A DNA stretch of 52,761 bases from SFTJ01 sp045613305. GTDB taxonomy: Bacteria; Bacteroidota; Bacteroidia; Bacteroidales; Muribaculaceae. Shown one piece after another: positions 42,173 to 50,581 of the stretch. The position numbers and the translations under genes are program-made. The notes under the pieces are model-generated. The model saw only the letters and a program-made list of their open reading frames with translations, searched no databases and was not told where the DNA came from. The stretch covers positions 1-52,761 of the forward strand of contig JAZLAU010000017.1 in NCBI GenBank assembly GCA_045613305.1, in the 5' to 3' direction. Every line of letters begins with the position of its first letter. Position 1 is the first letter of the stretch.

Positions 42173-43828
42173 ATGTCAGAAACTATTAACAAAACATTAC
42201 GTGATTCAGCAGCCACCAGATGGTTAGTGCTGCTACTATTGGCGCTTGCCATGTTCTGTTCATACATTTTTATGGACATCCTTTCTCCAATCAAGGACCT
42301 TATGCAATCAACTCGCGGTTGGGACTCAACTGCATTCGGCACAATGCAAGGTTCTGAAACATTCCTTAATGTATTCGTATTCTTCCTAATCTTTGCGGGT
42401 ATTATCCTCGACAAGATGGGCGTACGTTTCACTGCAGTCCTATCGGGTGTTGTGATGCTAATTGGCGCAACAATCAACTGGTATGCAGTAACTGAAATGT
42501 TTATGGGCAGCAGCCTTGAAACATGGTTTACCAACAACCTAAATTACATTCCTGGCTTTGACGAACTCGGCATTTCACCTTTCTATGAAGGCATGCCTGC
42601 ATCAGCTAAATTTTCGGCAATAGGCTTCATGATTTTCGGTTGTGGCGTTGAAATGGCAGGTATCACTGTGAGCCGCGGTATTGTAAAGTGGTTTAAAGGA
42701 CAAGAAATGGCTCTTGCCATGGGTTCAGAAATGGCTCTTGCGCGCTTGGGGGTTGCCACTTGTATGATATTCTCTCCTGTTATCGCCAACATGGGTGGCA
42801 CCGTTGACGTGTCTCGCTCTGTGGCGTTCGGCGTACTTCTATTGCTTATCGCCACTATCATGTTTATCGTATACTTCTTTATGGACCGCAAACTTGATGC
42901 TCAAACTGGCGAAGCTGAAGAAAAAGACGACCCATTCCAACTTAAAGACCTTGGAAAAATCCTTACAAGCAGCGGATTCTGGTTGGTTGCTTTGTTGTGC
43001 GTACTTTATTATTCTGCAATTTTCCCATTCCAAAAGTATGCAGTCAACATGCTTCAATGCAACCTTACATTCAACGAAATCGACCCTAATTCATTCTGGG
43101 CAAGCGACGCTGTTGCATCAATTCAATACATAATCATGCTCATCGTTGCAGCTGCTTCTTTTGCAAGCAACTTCATGAAGAGCAAAAAACAAGAATACAT
43201 CTGGACAGCAGTTGCCGTAGTTGCTCTTGTTGCCTACTGTTACATGGGCTACGAACGTCAAAGTGCCGCAGCCGTGTTTGCTGTATTCCCATTGTTGGCT
43301 GTTGCAATCACTCCTAAGTTAGGCAAATATGTTGACCACAAGGGTAAAGCGGCTTCAATGCTTGTGATTGGTTCTTTACTTCTTATTGCATGCCACTTGA
43401 CATTTGCTTTCATCCTTCCTCTATTCAAGGGTAGCGCTGTGGGTGGTTTCATTATGGCTTACGTAACAATCCTTGTATTAGGTGCTTCATTCTCACTTGT
43501 GCCTGCTTCACTATGGCCAAGTGTGCCAAAGTTGGTTGATTCAAAAATTATCGGTAGCGCTTATGCCCTAATTTTCTGGATTCAAAACATTGGCTTGTGG
43601 TTATTCCCAATGCTTATTGGCAAGGTTCTTGACCAAACAAACCCTGAACTTGTTGCAAACCTTGAAGCGGGTGTAATCACAGCCGAACAAGCTGCAGTGT
43701 CATATAACTACACTGCTCCTTTGGTTATGCTTGCATGCCTTGGCGTTGCTGCCCTAATACTTGGTTTTGTACTTAAGGCTGTCGACAAGAAAAAAGGTCT
43801 CGGACTAGAAGAGCCAAACATTAAATAA
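42173..43828 (+). CDS. Major facilitator superfamily transporter
   Basis: 551 residues with about 12 membrane helices, the first at about 17-38 (WLVLLLLALAMFCSYIFMD). MFS features are the loop 2-3 DKMGVRF motif, the signature-like AMGSEMALARLG in helix 5 and the duplicated six-helix halves joined by a charged loop (about 235-255, TGEAEEKDDPFQLKD). Large periplasmic insertions after helices 3 and 7 make it longer than usual for MFS. The closest resemblance is to Bacteroidota MFS proteins of unknown substrate, loosely like oxalate/formate or MFSD1-type carriers. Monocistronic with a clear terminator. Confidence 0.88.
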   Translation: MSETINKTLRDSAATRWLVLLLLALAMFCSYIFMDILSPIKDLMQSTRGWDSTAFGTMQGSETFLNVFVFFLIFAGIILDKMGVRFTAVLSGVVMLIGATINWYAVTEMFMGSSLETWFTNNLNYIPGFDELGISPFYEGMPASAKFSAIGFMIFGCGVEMAGITVSRGIVKWFKGQEMALAMGSEMALARLGVATCMIFSPVIANMGGTVDVSRSVAFGVLLLLIATIMFIVYFFMDRKLDAQTGEAEEKDDPFQLKDLGKILTSSGFWLVALLCVLYYSAIFPFQKYAVNMLQCNLTFNEIDPNSFWASDAVASIQYIIMLIVAAASFASNFMKSKKQEYIWTAVAVVALVAYCYMGYERQSAAAVFAVFPLLAVAITPKLGKYVDHKGKAASMLVIGSLLLIACHLTFAFILPLFKGSAVGGFIMAYVTILVLGASFSLVPASLWPSVPKLVDSKIIGSAYALIFWIQNIGLWLFPMLIGKVLDQTNPELVANLEAGVITAEQAAVSYNYTAPLVMLACLGVAALILGFVLKAVDKKKGLGLEEPNIK

Positions 43829-43854
43829 CATAATACGTTATTAATATAACACAT

Positions 43855-43884
43855 AAATGCTGCGCCAACTTTGGTGCAGCATTT
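43855..43884 (+). terminator. Terminator after the MFS gene
   Basis: A 13-bp stem (43855-43867 with 43872-43884, one G-T pair) with a 4-base loop and T-rich end; 26 bases after the stop. Confidence 0.85.
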
Positions 43885-44071
43885 TTTATATGTTTATTTT
43901 GCTTTTTCACCTCATTAATATTTATACCGAATTTTTCTTTTTTGCAACTACTCCATAAAAAACCTTTAACCCGACTAACAAAACGAGCACAAAAACTTGC
44001 ACATTTTGACAAAAAATAAACATTTGAAAACTTTTTATTGCAAAATTGTTATAAATTCAAACAAAATGCTT

Positions 44072-44079
44072 TATATTTG
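44072..44079 (+). promoter_or_regulatory. -7 box before serC-serA
   Basis: TATATTTG matches the -7 consensus about 45 bases before serC. The rest of the 43885-44124 gap is AT-rich with no other feature. Confidence 0.5.
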
Positions 44080-44124
44080 CAAAGAATTTTGAACTGAATA
44101 TATACAATTTACACATATATCAAT

Positions 44125-45195
44125 ATGAAGAAACACAATTTTTATGCCGGACCATCAATCTTAAGCGAATATGCGCTTAAGAACACAGCTGCTGCTGTAG
44201 AAAATTTCGCTGGTACCGGACTATCTATTCTTGAAGTCTCTCACCGCAGCAAAGAATTTGTTGCTGTTATCGATGAAGCACAATCTCTTTTTAAAGAATT
44301 GCTTCAAATACCCGAAGGCTACCAAGTGATTTTCCTTGGAGGCGGTGCAAGCATGCAATTTTGCATGGTACCATATAATTTACTTAACAAAAAAGCCTCT
44401 TATCTCGACACTGGCACATGGTCAGACAAAGCAATCAAGGAGGCGAAGTTGTTTGGTGATGTTGACGTTGTTGCTTCTTCTAAAGACGACAACTACACAT
44501 ACATCCCTACAGACTACACAGTAGACCCTGACTCTGACTATTTCCACATCACCACCAACAACACCATCTTTGGCACCGAAATACACCACGACCTTGATGT
44601 AAATGTGCCATTGGTTGCCGACATGTCGAGCGACATATTCTCTCGCCCTGTTGACGTAAGCAAATACTCAATTATTTACGGTGGAGCGCAAAAGAACCTT
44701 GCTCCTGCTGGCGTAAGCTTTGTAATCATAAAGGAAGACGCATTGGGCAAAGTGGACCGACCAATCCCATCAATGCTTAACTACAAAACACACATCAGCA
44801 AAGAGTCGATGTTCAACACCCCTCCTGTGCTTCCTATCTACACCGCATTGCAGACCTTGAAATGGTATAAAGAAATTGGCGGCGTTGAAGCTATCAATAA
44901 AATAAACAAACAAAAAGCAAGCAAACTCTATAACGCTATCGACGACAGCAAGCTATTTAAAGGCACTGTTACAAATCCAGCCGACCGCTCTATCATGAAC
45001 GTTTGCTTTGTTATGGCCGACGAATATCAAGAATTGGAAAAACAATTCATTGATTTTGCCAGCACAAAAGGCATTGTGGGCATTAAAGGACACCGTAGCG
45101 TAGGCGGCTTCCGCGCATCTATCTACAACGCACTTCCAGAATCAAGCGTAGATGTGCTTGTTGAAGCAATGAAAGAATTTGAAAGCAAACTATAA
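44125..45195 (+). CDS. serC: Phosphoserine aminotransferase
   Basis: 356 residues, class V PLP enzyme. MKKHNFYAGPSILSEYAL start, LGGGASMQF phosphate loop, and PLP Lys (around residue 190) in YGGAQKNLAPAG; C-terminal GHRSVGGFRASIYNA binds the substrate carboxylate. Converts 3-phosphohydroxypyruvate and glutamate to phosphoserine and 2-oxoglutarate. Serves serine (and possibly pyridoxal) synthesis with serA 18 bases downstream. Confidence 0.97.
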   Translation: MKKHNFYAGPSILSEYALKNTAAAVENFAGTGLSILEVSHRSKEFVAVIDEAQSLFKELLQIPEGYQVIFLGGGASMQFCMVPYNLLNKKASYLDTGTWSDKAIKEAKLFGDVDVVASSKDDNYTYIPTDYTVDPDSDYFHITTNNTIFGTEIHHDLDVNVPLVADMSSDIFSRPVDVSKYSIIYGGAQKNLAPAGVSFVIIKEDALGKVDRPIPSMLNYKTHISKESMFNTPPVLPIYTALQTLKWYKEIGGVEAINKINKQKASKLYNAIDDSKLFKGTVTNPADRSIMNVCFVMADEYQELEKQFIDFASTKGIVGIKGHRSVGGFRASIYNALPESSVDVLVEAMKEFESKL

Positions 45196-45213
45196 CCACA
45201 ACAATGCTCACTT

Positions 45214-46131
45214 ATGAAAATATTAGTAGCAACCGAAAAGCCATTCGCTGCACAAGCAATTAATGGAATCAGAAATATAGTTGAGACATCAAACAACGAA
45301 TTGGTGCTTCTTGAAAAAGGAACAAAAGCAGATTTAATTGCTAAAGTTGCCGATGCCGACGGGCTAATAGTACGAAGCGACATCGTCGACAAAGAAGTTT
45401 TCGATGCCGCAAAGCAACTTAAGGTTGTGGTTCGCGCCGGAGCCGGATACGACAACATCGACCTTGCTGAAGCTACTGCCCACAATGTTTGTGTAATGAA
45501 CACACCTGGGCAAAACTCTAATGCTGTTGCCGAACTTGTTTTTGGCATGGCAATTCTCATAATTCGTTGCAAGTATAGCGGAAAAGCCGGATTTGAATTA
45601 AAAGATAAAACGCTCGGCATACACGCCTACGGACAAGTAGGTAGAAATGTGGCTCGCATCGCAAAGGGATTTGGCATGAAGGTTTCTGCACTTGACCCAT
45701 TTGTGAGCGACGACGTAATGATTGAAGACGGGGTTACTCCTATTCACAAAATCGAAGACCTATATCGCAACAATCAATTTGTATCGCTTCACATTCCGGC
45801 CACAGCTCAAACAAAAAAATCAGTTAACAGCAGCTTAATCTCTTTGATGCCTAAAAATGGCGTATTGATTAACACTGCTCGCAAAGAAGTAATCGATGAG
45901 GAATCGCTTGCTCAAGCCTTAGAAGAAAGAACTGACATAATGTATGTGGCAGACGTCAAACCGGACAACGCCGACGTTTTAACTCAAAAGTTTGACGACC
46001 GCTTGTTCTTCACCCCTAAAAAAATGGGAGCTCAAACTGCCGAAGCAAACATTAATGCCGGCATCGCTGCAGCAAAACAAGTGATTGCCCACCTGACTGA
46101 TGGTTGGAACAAGTTCCAAGTGAACAAATAA
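45214..46131 (+). CDS. serA: D-3-phosphoglycerate dehydrogenase, short type III with Lys at the catalytic-His position
   Basis: 305 residues: only substrate- and cofactor-binding domains, without ASB or ACT domains, so no allosteric serine control is expected. NAD motif AYGQVG (138-143; Ala at the first Gly). Catalytic Arg223 (NTARKEVIDE) is present. The catalytic His of the C-terminal TPHxG motif is replaced by the Lys pair 269-270 (FTPKKMGAQT), matching the described type IIIK enzymes. Oxidises 3-phosphoglycerate to feed serC, the gene just upstream, forming a two-gene serine operon. Confidence 0.93.
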   Translation: MKILVATEKPFAAQAINGIRNIVETSNNELVLLEKGTKADLIAKVADADGLIVRSDIVDKEVFDAAKQLKVVVRAGAGYDNIDLAEATAHNVCVMNTPGQNSNAVAELVFGMAILIIRCKYSGKAGFELKDKTLGIHAYGQVGRNVARIAKGFGMKVSALDPFVSDDVMIEDGVTPIHKIEDLYRNNQFVSLHIPATAQTKKSVNSSLISLMPKNGVLINTARKEVIDEESLAQALEERTDIMYVADVKPDNADVLTQKFDDRLFFTPKKMGAQTAEANINAGIAAAKQVIAHLTDGWNKFQVNK

Positions 46132-46161
46132 GATAAATTCGGTTTTTAAACAAAAATATTT

Positions 46162-46187
46162 TACGAGGGTTACCTACTACCCTCGTA
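46162..46187 (+). terminator. Terminator after serA
   Basis: A 9-bp stem (46162-46170 with 46179-46187) with an 8-base loop, followed by a run of T; about 30 bases after the stop. Confidence 0.85.
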
Positions 46188-46275
46188 TTTTTTTATCTAC
46201 AAAATTTCAATGCGCTTAATTATAATTCGTCAACATAATACGCCCCACTTGATGCCGATTCAACATTTCAACGTA

Positions 46276-46305
46276 TTGTTATTTATAAATAAGTAACTAA
46301 ATTTG
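46276..46305 (+). promoter_or_regulatory. Promoter of rlmH
   Basis: TTG (46276-46278), 19-base spacer, TAAATTTG (46298-46305); good consensus with a leader of about 50 bases. Confidence 0.7.
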
Positions 46306-46363
46306 CATTACAAGACAACATAACACTAATAAGAAACGAGCAAATCATCCGTTTTCCAGATTT

Positions 46364-46837
46364 ATGAAAATTACTTTAGCCGTAGTTGGCAAAATTTCAG
46401 GGGGTTACCTAACGCAAGGCATCGACGATTACACTAAGCGTCTGTCGCACTATGTGCCATTTAATATCCAATACATTTCAGACGCAAAAAACACTAAAAA
46501 ATTAAGCGAAAACCAACAAAAGCAGCAAGAAGGACAAAATATTCTCGCCACTCTCGACAAAAGCGACTATGTTGTGCTCCTTGACGAACACGGCAAAGAA
46601 TTCACATCTGTCGCATTCTCGCAGTACATCGAAAAAAAGATGATTACTGTTGGTAAAAGATTAGTGTTTGTTGTGGGCGGCCCTTACGGATTTTCCGACG
46701 AAGTATACGCTCGTGCTAACGAAAAAATATCTTTGTCAAAAATGACATTCTCTCACGAAATGATTCGACTCATTTTCACCGAACAGCTTTATCGCGCCAT
46801 GACCATACTAAACGGCGAGCCTTACCACCACGAATAA
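46364..46837 (+). CDS. rlmH: 23S rRNA (pseudouridine-1915-N3) methyltransferase
   Basis: 157 residues, the usual size. SPOUT methyltransferase: VVLLDEHGKEF, the SAM-binding knot FVVGGPYGFSDEV, and the conserved C-terminal SLSKMTFSHEMIRLIFTEQ and YHHE end. Methylates pseudouridine 1915 in helix 69 of assembled 70S ribosomes. Convergent with hemW 10 bases downstream; no terminator seen between them. Confidence 0.97.
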   Translation: MKITLAVVGKISGGYLTQGIDDYTKRLSHYVPFNIQYISDAKNTKKLSENQQKQQEGQNILATLDKSDYVVLLDEHGKEFTSVAFSQYIEKKMITVGKRLVFVVGGPYGFSDEVYARANEKISLSKMTFSHEMIRLIFTEQLYRAMTILNGEPYHHE

Positions 46838-46847
46838 CCAAACAAAT

Positions 46848-47978
46848 TCACTCCACATACATTATGTCGCGAATAATGCTGTCAGAAAGCATTATTCCTT
46901 TACTTGTGACATAATATTTAGTGCCTTTCACTCCCATTAATCCCTGTTTTAAATATGGTTCGGCTGCTGCCTCGAATTGTGCTAATATTTTTTTGCCAAA
47001 TTTTTCTTCAACCAACGCCATATCTACGCCCCACATAGTTCGCAAACCAACCATAACCAATTCATTATATCGCTGCCACCATTCTTCAGTTTCAACTTCA
47101 TATACAACTTTTTCGTTCTCAATACCCTCCAAATAATGCTTCACACTCGAGGGATTGTAGCGACGCGACTCTCCGTCAAAACTATGTGCAGCTGCACCTA
47201 AACCTAAATAAGGAGTTCCTGCCCAATAACTCGAATTATGTCTTGAATGTCTATTAGGTTTTGAAAAATTTGAAATTTCATATCTTTCGTAACCCGCTCT
47301 TTGCAGTTTTTCAACAAGAATCTCATACATTTTCACACAGGTATCGTCATCCACCTCCTCAATCTCACCCCTATCACGCTTTTTTGTCAACAAAGTACCT
47401 TCTTCATAACTAAGATTATACGCGCTTATATGTTCTATATCCAGAGAGAGCAATGTGCCAACCGAATAGCACCAAGTATCAATTGTCTGCCCCGGTAAGC
47501 CATATATCAAGTCAAGGCTTATGTTGGTAATTCCGGCATCCCTTATGGCTTGCACCGCATCAATTGCCTGCTGCGAGCTATGACGGCGATTTATCATTTG
47601 CAATTCTTCGTCCACAAACGATTGCACCCCCATACTTACACGATTAACACCCAATGTCGACGCACTTTTTATATAATCAACAGTGACGTCGTCAGGATTA
47701 ACCTCTATTGTGAATTCTTCAATATTTTCAAAATCAACATATCTCTTAATTCCGTCTACCAACACCTGCAGCTGCTCAAAGCTCATCTGCGATGGAGTGC
47801 CGCCACCTATATATATAGTAGTAACTTGGCTCAAGTCTATTTCTTTGCTCCTCATTCGCAACTCATCTCCTATAGCCACAGCATACCTGTCGGCATATCC
47901 CGACTTTGCAACTGAATAAAAGTCACAATAAATACATTTCTTTTTACAAAATGGTATGTGTATATAAATGCCGCCCAT
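46848..47978 (-). CDS. hemW: Heme chaperone HemW (radical SAM, HemN-like)
   Basis: 376 residues. Radical SAM cluster motif CKKKCIYC (Cys11, Cys15, Cys18) followed by DFYS; GGGTPSQ, ISLDLIYGLPGQT and C-terminal HemN domain. The lack of a fourth Cys after the motif (the coproporphyrinogen dehydrogenase HemN mark CxxxCxxCxC) and the length favour HemW over HemN. Thought to insert heme into respiratory proteins. The HNSSYWAGTPYLGLGAAAHS segment is the expected heme-binding region. Start near the intergenic AT-rich region; promoter not evident. Confidence 0.93.
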   Translation of the reverse strand: MGGIYIHIPFCKKKCIYCDFYSVAKSGYADRYAVAIGDELRMRSKEIDLSQVTTIYIGGGTPSQMSFEQLQVLVDGIKRYVDFENIEEFTIEVNPDDVTVDYIKSASTLGVNRVSMGVQSFVDEELQMINRRHSSQQAIDAVQAIRDAGITNISLDLIYGLPGQTIDTWCYSVGTLLSLDIEHISAYNLSYEEGTLLTKKRDRGEIEEVDDDTCVKMYEILVEKLQRAGYERYEISNFSKPNRHSRHNSSYWAGTPYLGLGAAAHSFDGESRRYNPSSVKHYLEGIENEKVVYEVETEEWWQRYNELVMVGLRTMWGVDMALVEEKFGKKILAQFEAAAEPYLKQGLMGVKGTKYYVTSKGIMLSDSIIRDIMYVE

Positions 47979-48131
47979 ATTTATGTTTTAATATACAAAA
48001 TTAATCAAACAATTATAATTTTTCAAAAAATGCACTTATATAGCAAAAAGTACTATGATTATTAAAATATTTTTCATAACTTTAGTGCGATATTGAATTT
48101 AGTAACATATTAACACATTTATACTAATAAC

Positions 48132-50288
48132 ATGAAAGTTTATAATTCAAACGAAATTAAAAACATCGCTCTTCTCGGAAGCAAGGGCTCTGGTAAAACC
48201 ACACTTGCAGAAGCAATGCTTCTTGAGTGTGGAGTTATAAAACGAAGAGGTACAATCGAAGCTGGCAATACAGTTTGCGACTATTTCCCAGTAGAAAAAG
48301 AATATGGTTATTCAGTTTTCTCAACAGTTCTATATGCTGAATTCCTTAATAAGAAACTAAACGTTATCGACTGCCCTGGTAGTGACGACTTCGTAGGTAA
48401 TGCAATCACAGCATTAAACGTTACTGATGCTGGTGTAATCCTTGTTGACGCTCAATATGGTGTTGAAGTTGGTACTCAAAATATTTTCCGTACCGTAGAA
48501 GATGTAAACAAACCAGTTATGTTTGCAATCAACCAACTTGACGGAGAAAAGGCCGACTATGAAAACACCATAAACCAACTTGTTGAAGCTTTTGGTCCAA
48601 GAGTTACTCCAGTACAATATCCTATCAACGCTGGCACTGGTTTTAATGCATTCATCGACGTTCTTCTTATGAAGAAGTATGAATGGGGTCCTGACGGTGG
48701 CGTTCCTACTATCAGCGAAATTCCTGCTGAAGAACTTGACAGAGCAACCGAACTTAACCAAAAACTTGTTGAAGCTGCAGCCGAAAACGACGAAGGCCTT
48801 ATGGATAAGTTCTTCGAACAAGGCACTCTTACAGAAGACGAAATGCGCGAAGGTATCCGCAAGGGTCTTATCGACCGCAGCATCTATCCAGTGTTCTGCG
48901 TTAGCGCTTTGAAGGACATGGGTGTTCGCCGTATGATGGAATTCCTTGGCAATGTTGTGCCTTTCGTTAACGACATGCCTCCTGTTGTAAACACCGACCT
49001 TGAAGAAGTTAAGCCAGATCCTAACGCTCCTGTCAGCCTATTCGTATTTAAGACTACTGTTGAACCACATATCGGTGAAGTTTCTTACTTCAAAGTTATG
49101 CAAGGTACTCTAAAGGCAGGCGCTGACCTTAACAATGCCGACCGCAACTCTAAGGAACGTCTTGCTCAAATTTATGCAGTTTGTGGCCAAATCAAGACTC
49201 CAGTTGACGAACTTCGCGCTGGTGACATTGGTGCTACAGTGAAAATGAAAGACGTTAGAACTGGTAATACTCTAAACGAAAAGGGACTTGAACAACGTTT
49301 CAACTTCATCAAGTATCCTGCTCCTAAATATCAACGTGCAATTCGTCCTGTTAACGAAGCTGACTCTGAAAAACTTAGTGCAATCCTTACCCGTATGCAC
49401 GAAGAAGACCCAACTTGGACAATCAACCAATCTAAGGAATTGAAACAAACTATCGTTTCAGGTCAAGGCGAATTCCACCTACGCACTCTTAAGTGGAGAA
49501 TCGAAAACAACGAAAAGCTTAACATCGAATATCTTGAGCCACGCATTCCTTATCGTGAAACAATCACTAAGGCTGCTCGTGCCGACTATCGTCACAAAAA
49601 GCAATCTGGCGGTTCTGGTCAATTTGGTGAAGTTCACCTAATCGTGGAACCATATGTTGAAAACATGCCTAAGCCAGACACTTATCGTTTCAACGGCCAA
49701 GAATTTAAGATGAACGTTAAGGACACTCAAGTTATTGACCTTGAATGGGGCGGCAAACTTGTAGTTCATAACTGTATCGTTGGTGGTGCTATCGACACTC
49801 GCTTCATCCCAGCTATCGTTAAGGGTATTATGGACCGCATGGAACAAGGCCCTCTAACAGGCTCTTATGCTCGCGACGTTCAAGTTTGCATCTACGATGG
49901 TAAGATGCACCCAGTTGACTCTAACGAAATCTCATTCCGTCTTGCTGGCCGTCACGCATTCAGCGAAGCATTTAAGAACGCCAACCCTAAGGTTCTTGAA
50001 CCAATTTACGACGTTGAAGTGCTTATGCCAAGCGACCGCATGGGCGACGTGATGAGCGATTTGCAAGGCCGCCGCGCCATCATCATGGGCATGAACAGCG
50101 AAAAGGGTCTTGAAAAGATTTCTGCTAAAGTTCCTTTGAAAGAAATGTCAAGCTACTCTACTTCTCTAAGTTCTATCACTGGCGGACGCTCTTCATTCTC
50201 TATGAAGTTTGCTTCTTACGAACTCGTTCCTGGCGATGTTCAAGAAAAACTTCTTAAGGCTTACGAAGAAAGCGCAGACGAAGAATAA
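48132..50288 (+). CDS. fusA2: Elongation factor G-like protein (EF-G2 type), G-domain signatures altered
   Basis: 718 residues with EF-G domain order (G, II, III, IV, V). G1 GSKGSGKT (16-23) is intact. Switch I has FPVEKEYGYSV instead of the EQERGIT-type sequence. G3 reads DCPGSDDF (80-87) instead of DTPGHVDF, so the catalytic His is Ser84. G4 is NQLD (134-137) instead of NKxD. Domain IV (SGGSGQFGEVHL) and the C-terminal domain are normal. The Bacteroides EF-G2 that promotes translocation without GTP hydrolysis has a similarly inactive G site, so this is probably its ortholog. Codon bias is strong, implying high expression. Canonical fusA is elsewhere. Confidence 0.9.
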   Translation: MKVYNSNEIKNIALLGSKGSGKTTLAEAMLLECGVIKRRGTIEAGNTVCDYFPVEKEYGYSVFSTVLYAEFLNKKLNVIDCPGSDDFVGNAITALNVTDAGVILVDAQYGVEVGTQNIFRTVEDVNKPVMFAINQLDGEKADYENTINQLVEAFGPRVTPVQYPINAGTGFNAFIDVLLMKKYEWGPDGGVPTISEIPAEELDRATELNQKLVEAAAENDEGLMDKFFEQGTLTEDEMREGIRKGLIDRSIYPVFCVSALKDMGVRRMMEFLGNVVPFVNDMPPVVNTDLEEVKPDPNAPVSLFVFKTTVEPHIGEVSYFKVMQGTLKAGADLNNADRNSKERLAQIYAVCGQIKTPVDELRAGDIGATVKMKDVRTGNTLNEKGLEQRFNFIKYPAPKYQRAIRPVNEADSEKLSAILTRMHEEDPTWTINQSKELKQTIVSGQGEFHLRTLKWRIENNEKLNIEYLEPRIPYRETITKAARADYRHKKQSGGSGQFGEVHLIVEPYVENMPKPDTYRFNGQEFKMNVKDTQVIDLEWGGKLVVHNCIVGGAIDTRFIPAIVKGIMDRMEQGPLTGSYARDVQVCIYDGKMHPVDSNEISFRLAGRHAFSEAFKNANPKVLEPIYDVEVLMPSDRMGDVMSDLQGRRAIIMGMNSEKGLEKISAKVPLKEMSSYSTSLSSITGGRSSFSMKFASYELVPGDVQEKLLKAYEESADEE

Positions 50289-50315
50289 AAAAATTTATTC
50301 AACATCACACATACA

Positions 50316-50347
50316 AGGCAACTGCAACACTTCTTGCAGTTGCCTTT
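50316..50347 (+). terminator. Terminator after fusA2
   Basis: A 13-bp stem (50316-50328 with 50335-50347), 6-base loop, then ACTTTTTTTT; 28 bases after the stop. Confidence 0.9.
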
Positions 50348-50435
50348 ACTTTTTTTTCGCAAACATCAACACTATCTCCTAATAGTCAATTTTTTATAAT
50401 CATACCGCCATATCTTAAAATTAATGCACGAAATT

Positions 50436-50465
50436 TTTGTTTTTCACATTTATTTGTTAATTTTG
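50436..50465 (+). promoter_or_regulatory. Promoter of rprX-rprY
   Basis: TTTG (50436-50439), 18-base spacer, TAATTTTG (50458-50465). The leader to the ATG is about 110 bases, AT-rich, with no strong hairpin. Confidence 0.65.
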
Positions 50466-50581
50466 CATCGAGTGTTAATTAACAATTTAGCATAATATTA
50501 TTAAAAATGTTATAACATTAAACATTTTGACTCATTTTATGTCTAATAATATGTAGTTAAACACAAATAAAGAGATTAAGA

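Noticed and set aside
45123..45620. 165-codon frame antisense to serC/serA
   Set aside because: Covers two conserved genes and their junction; low-complexity Ser-rich translation typical of a shadow frame.
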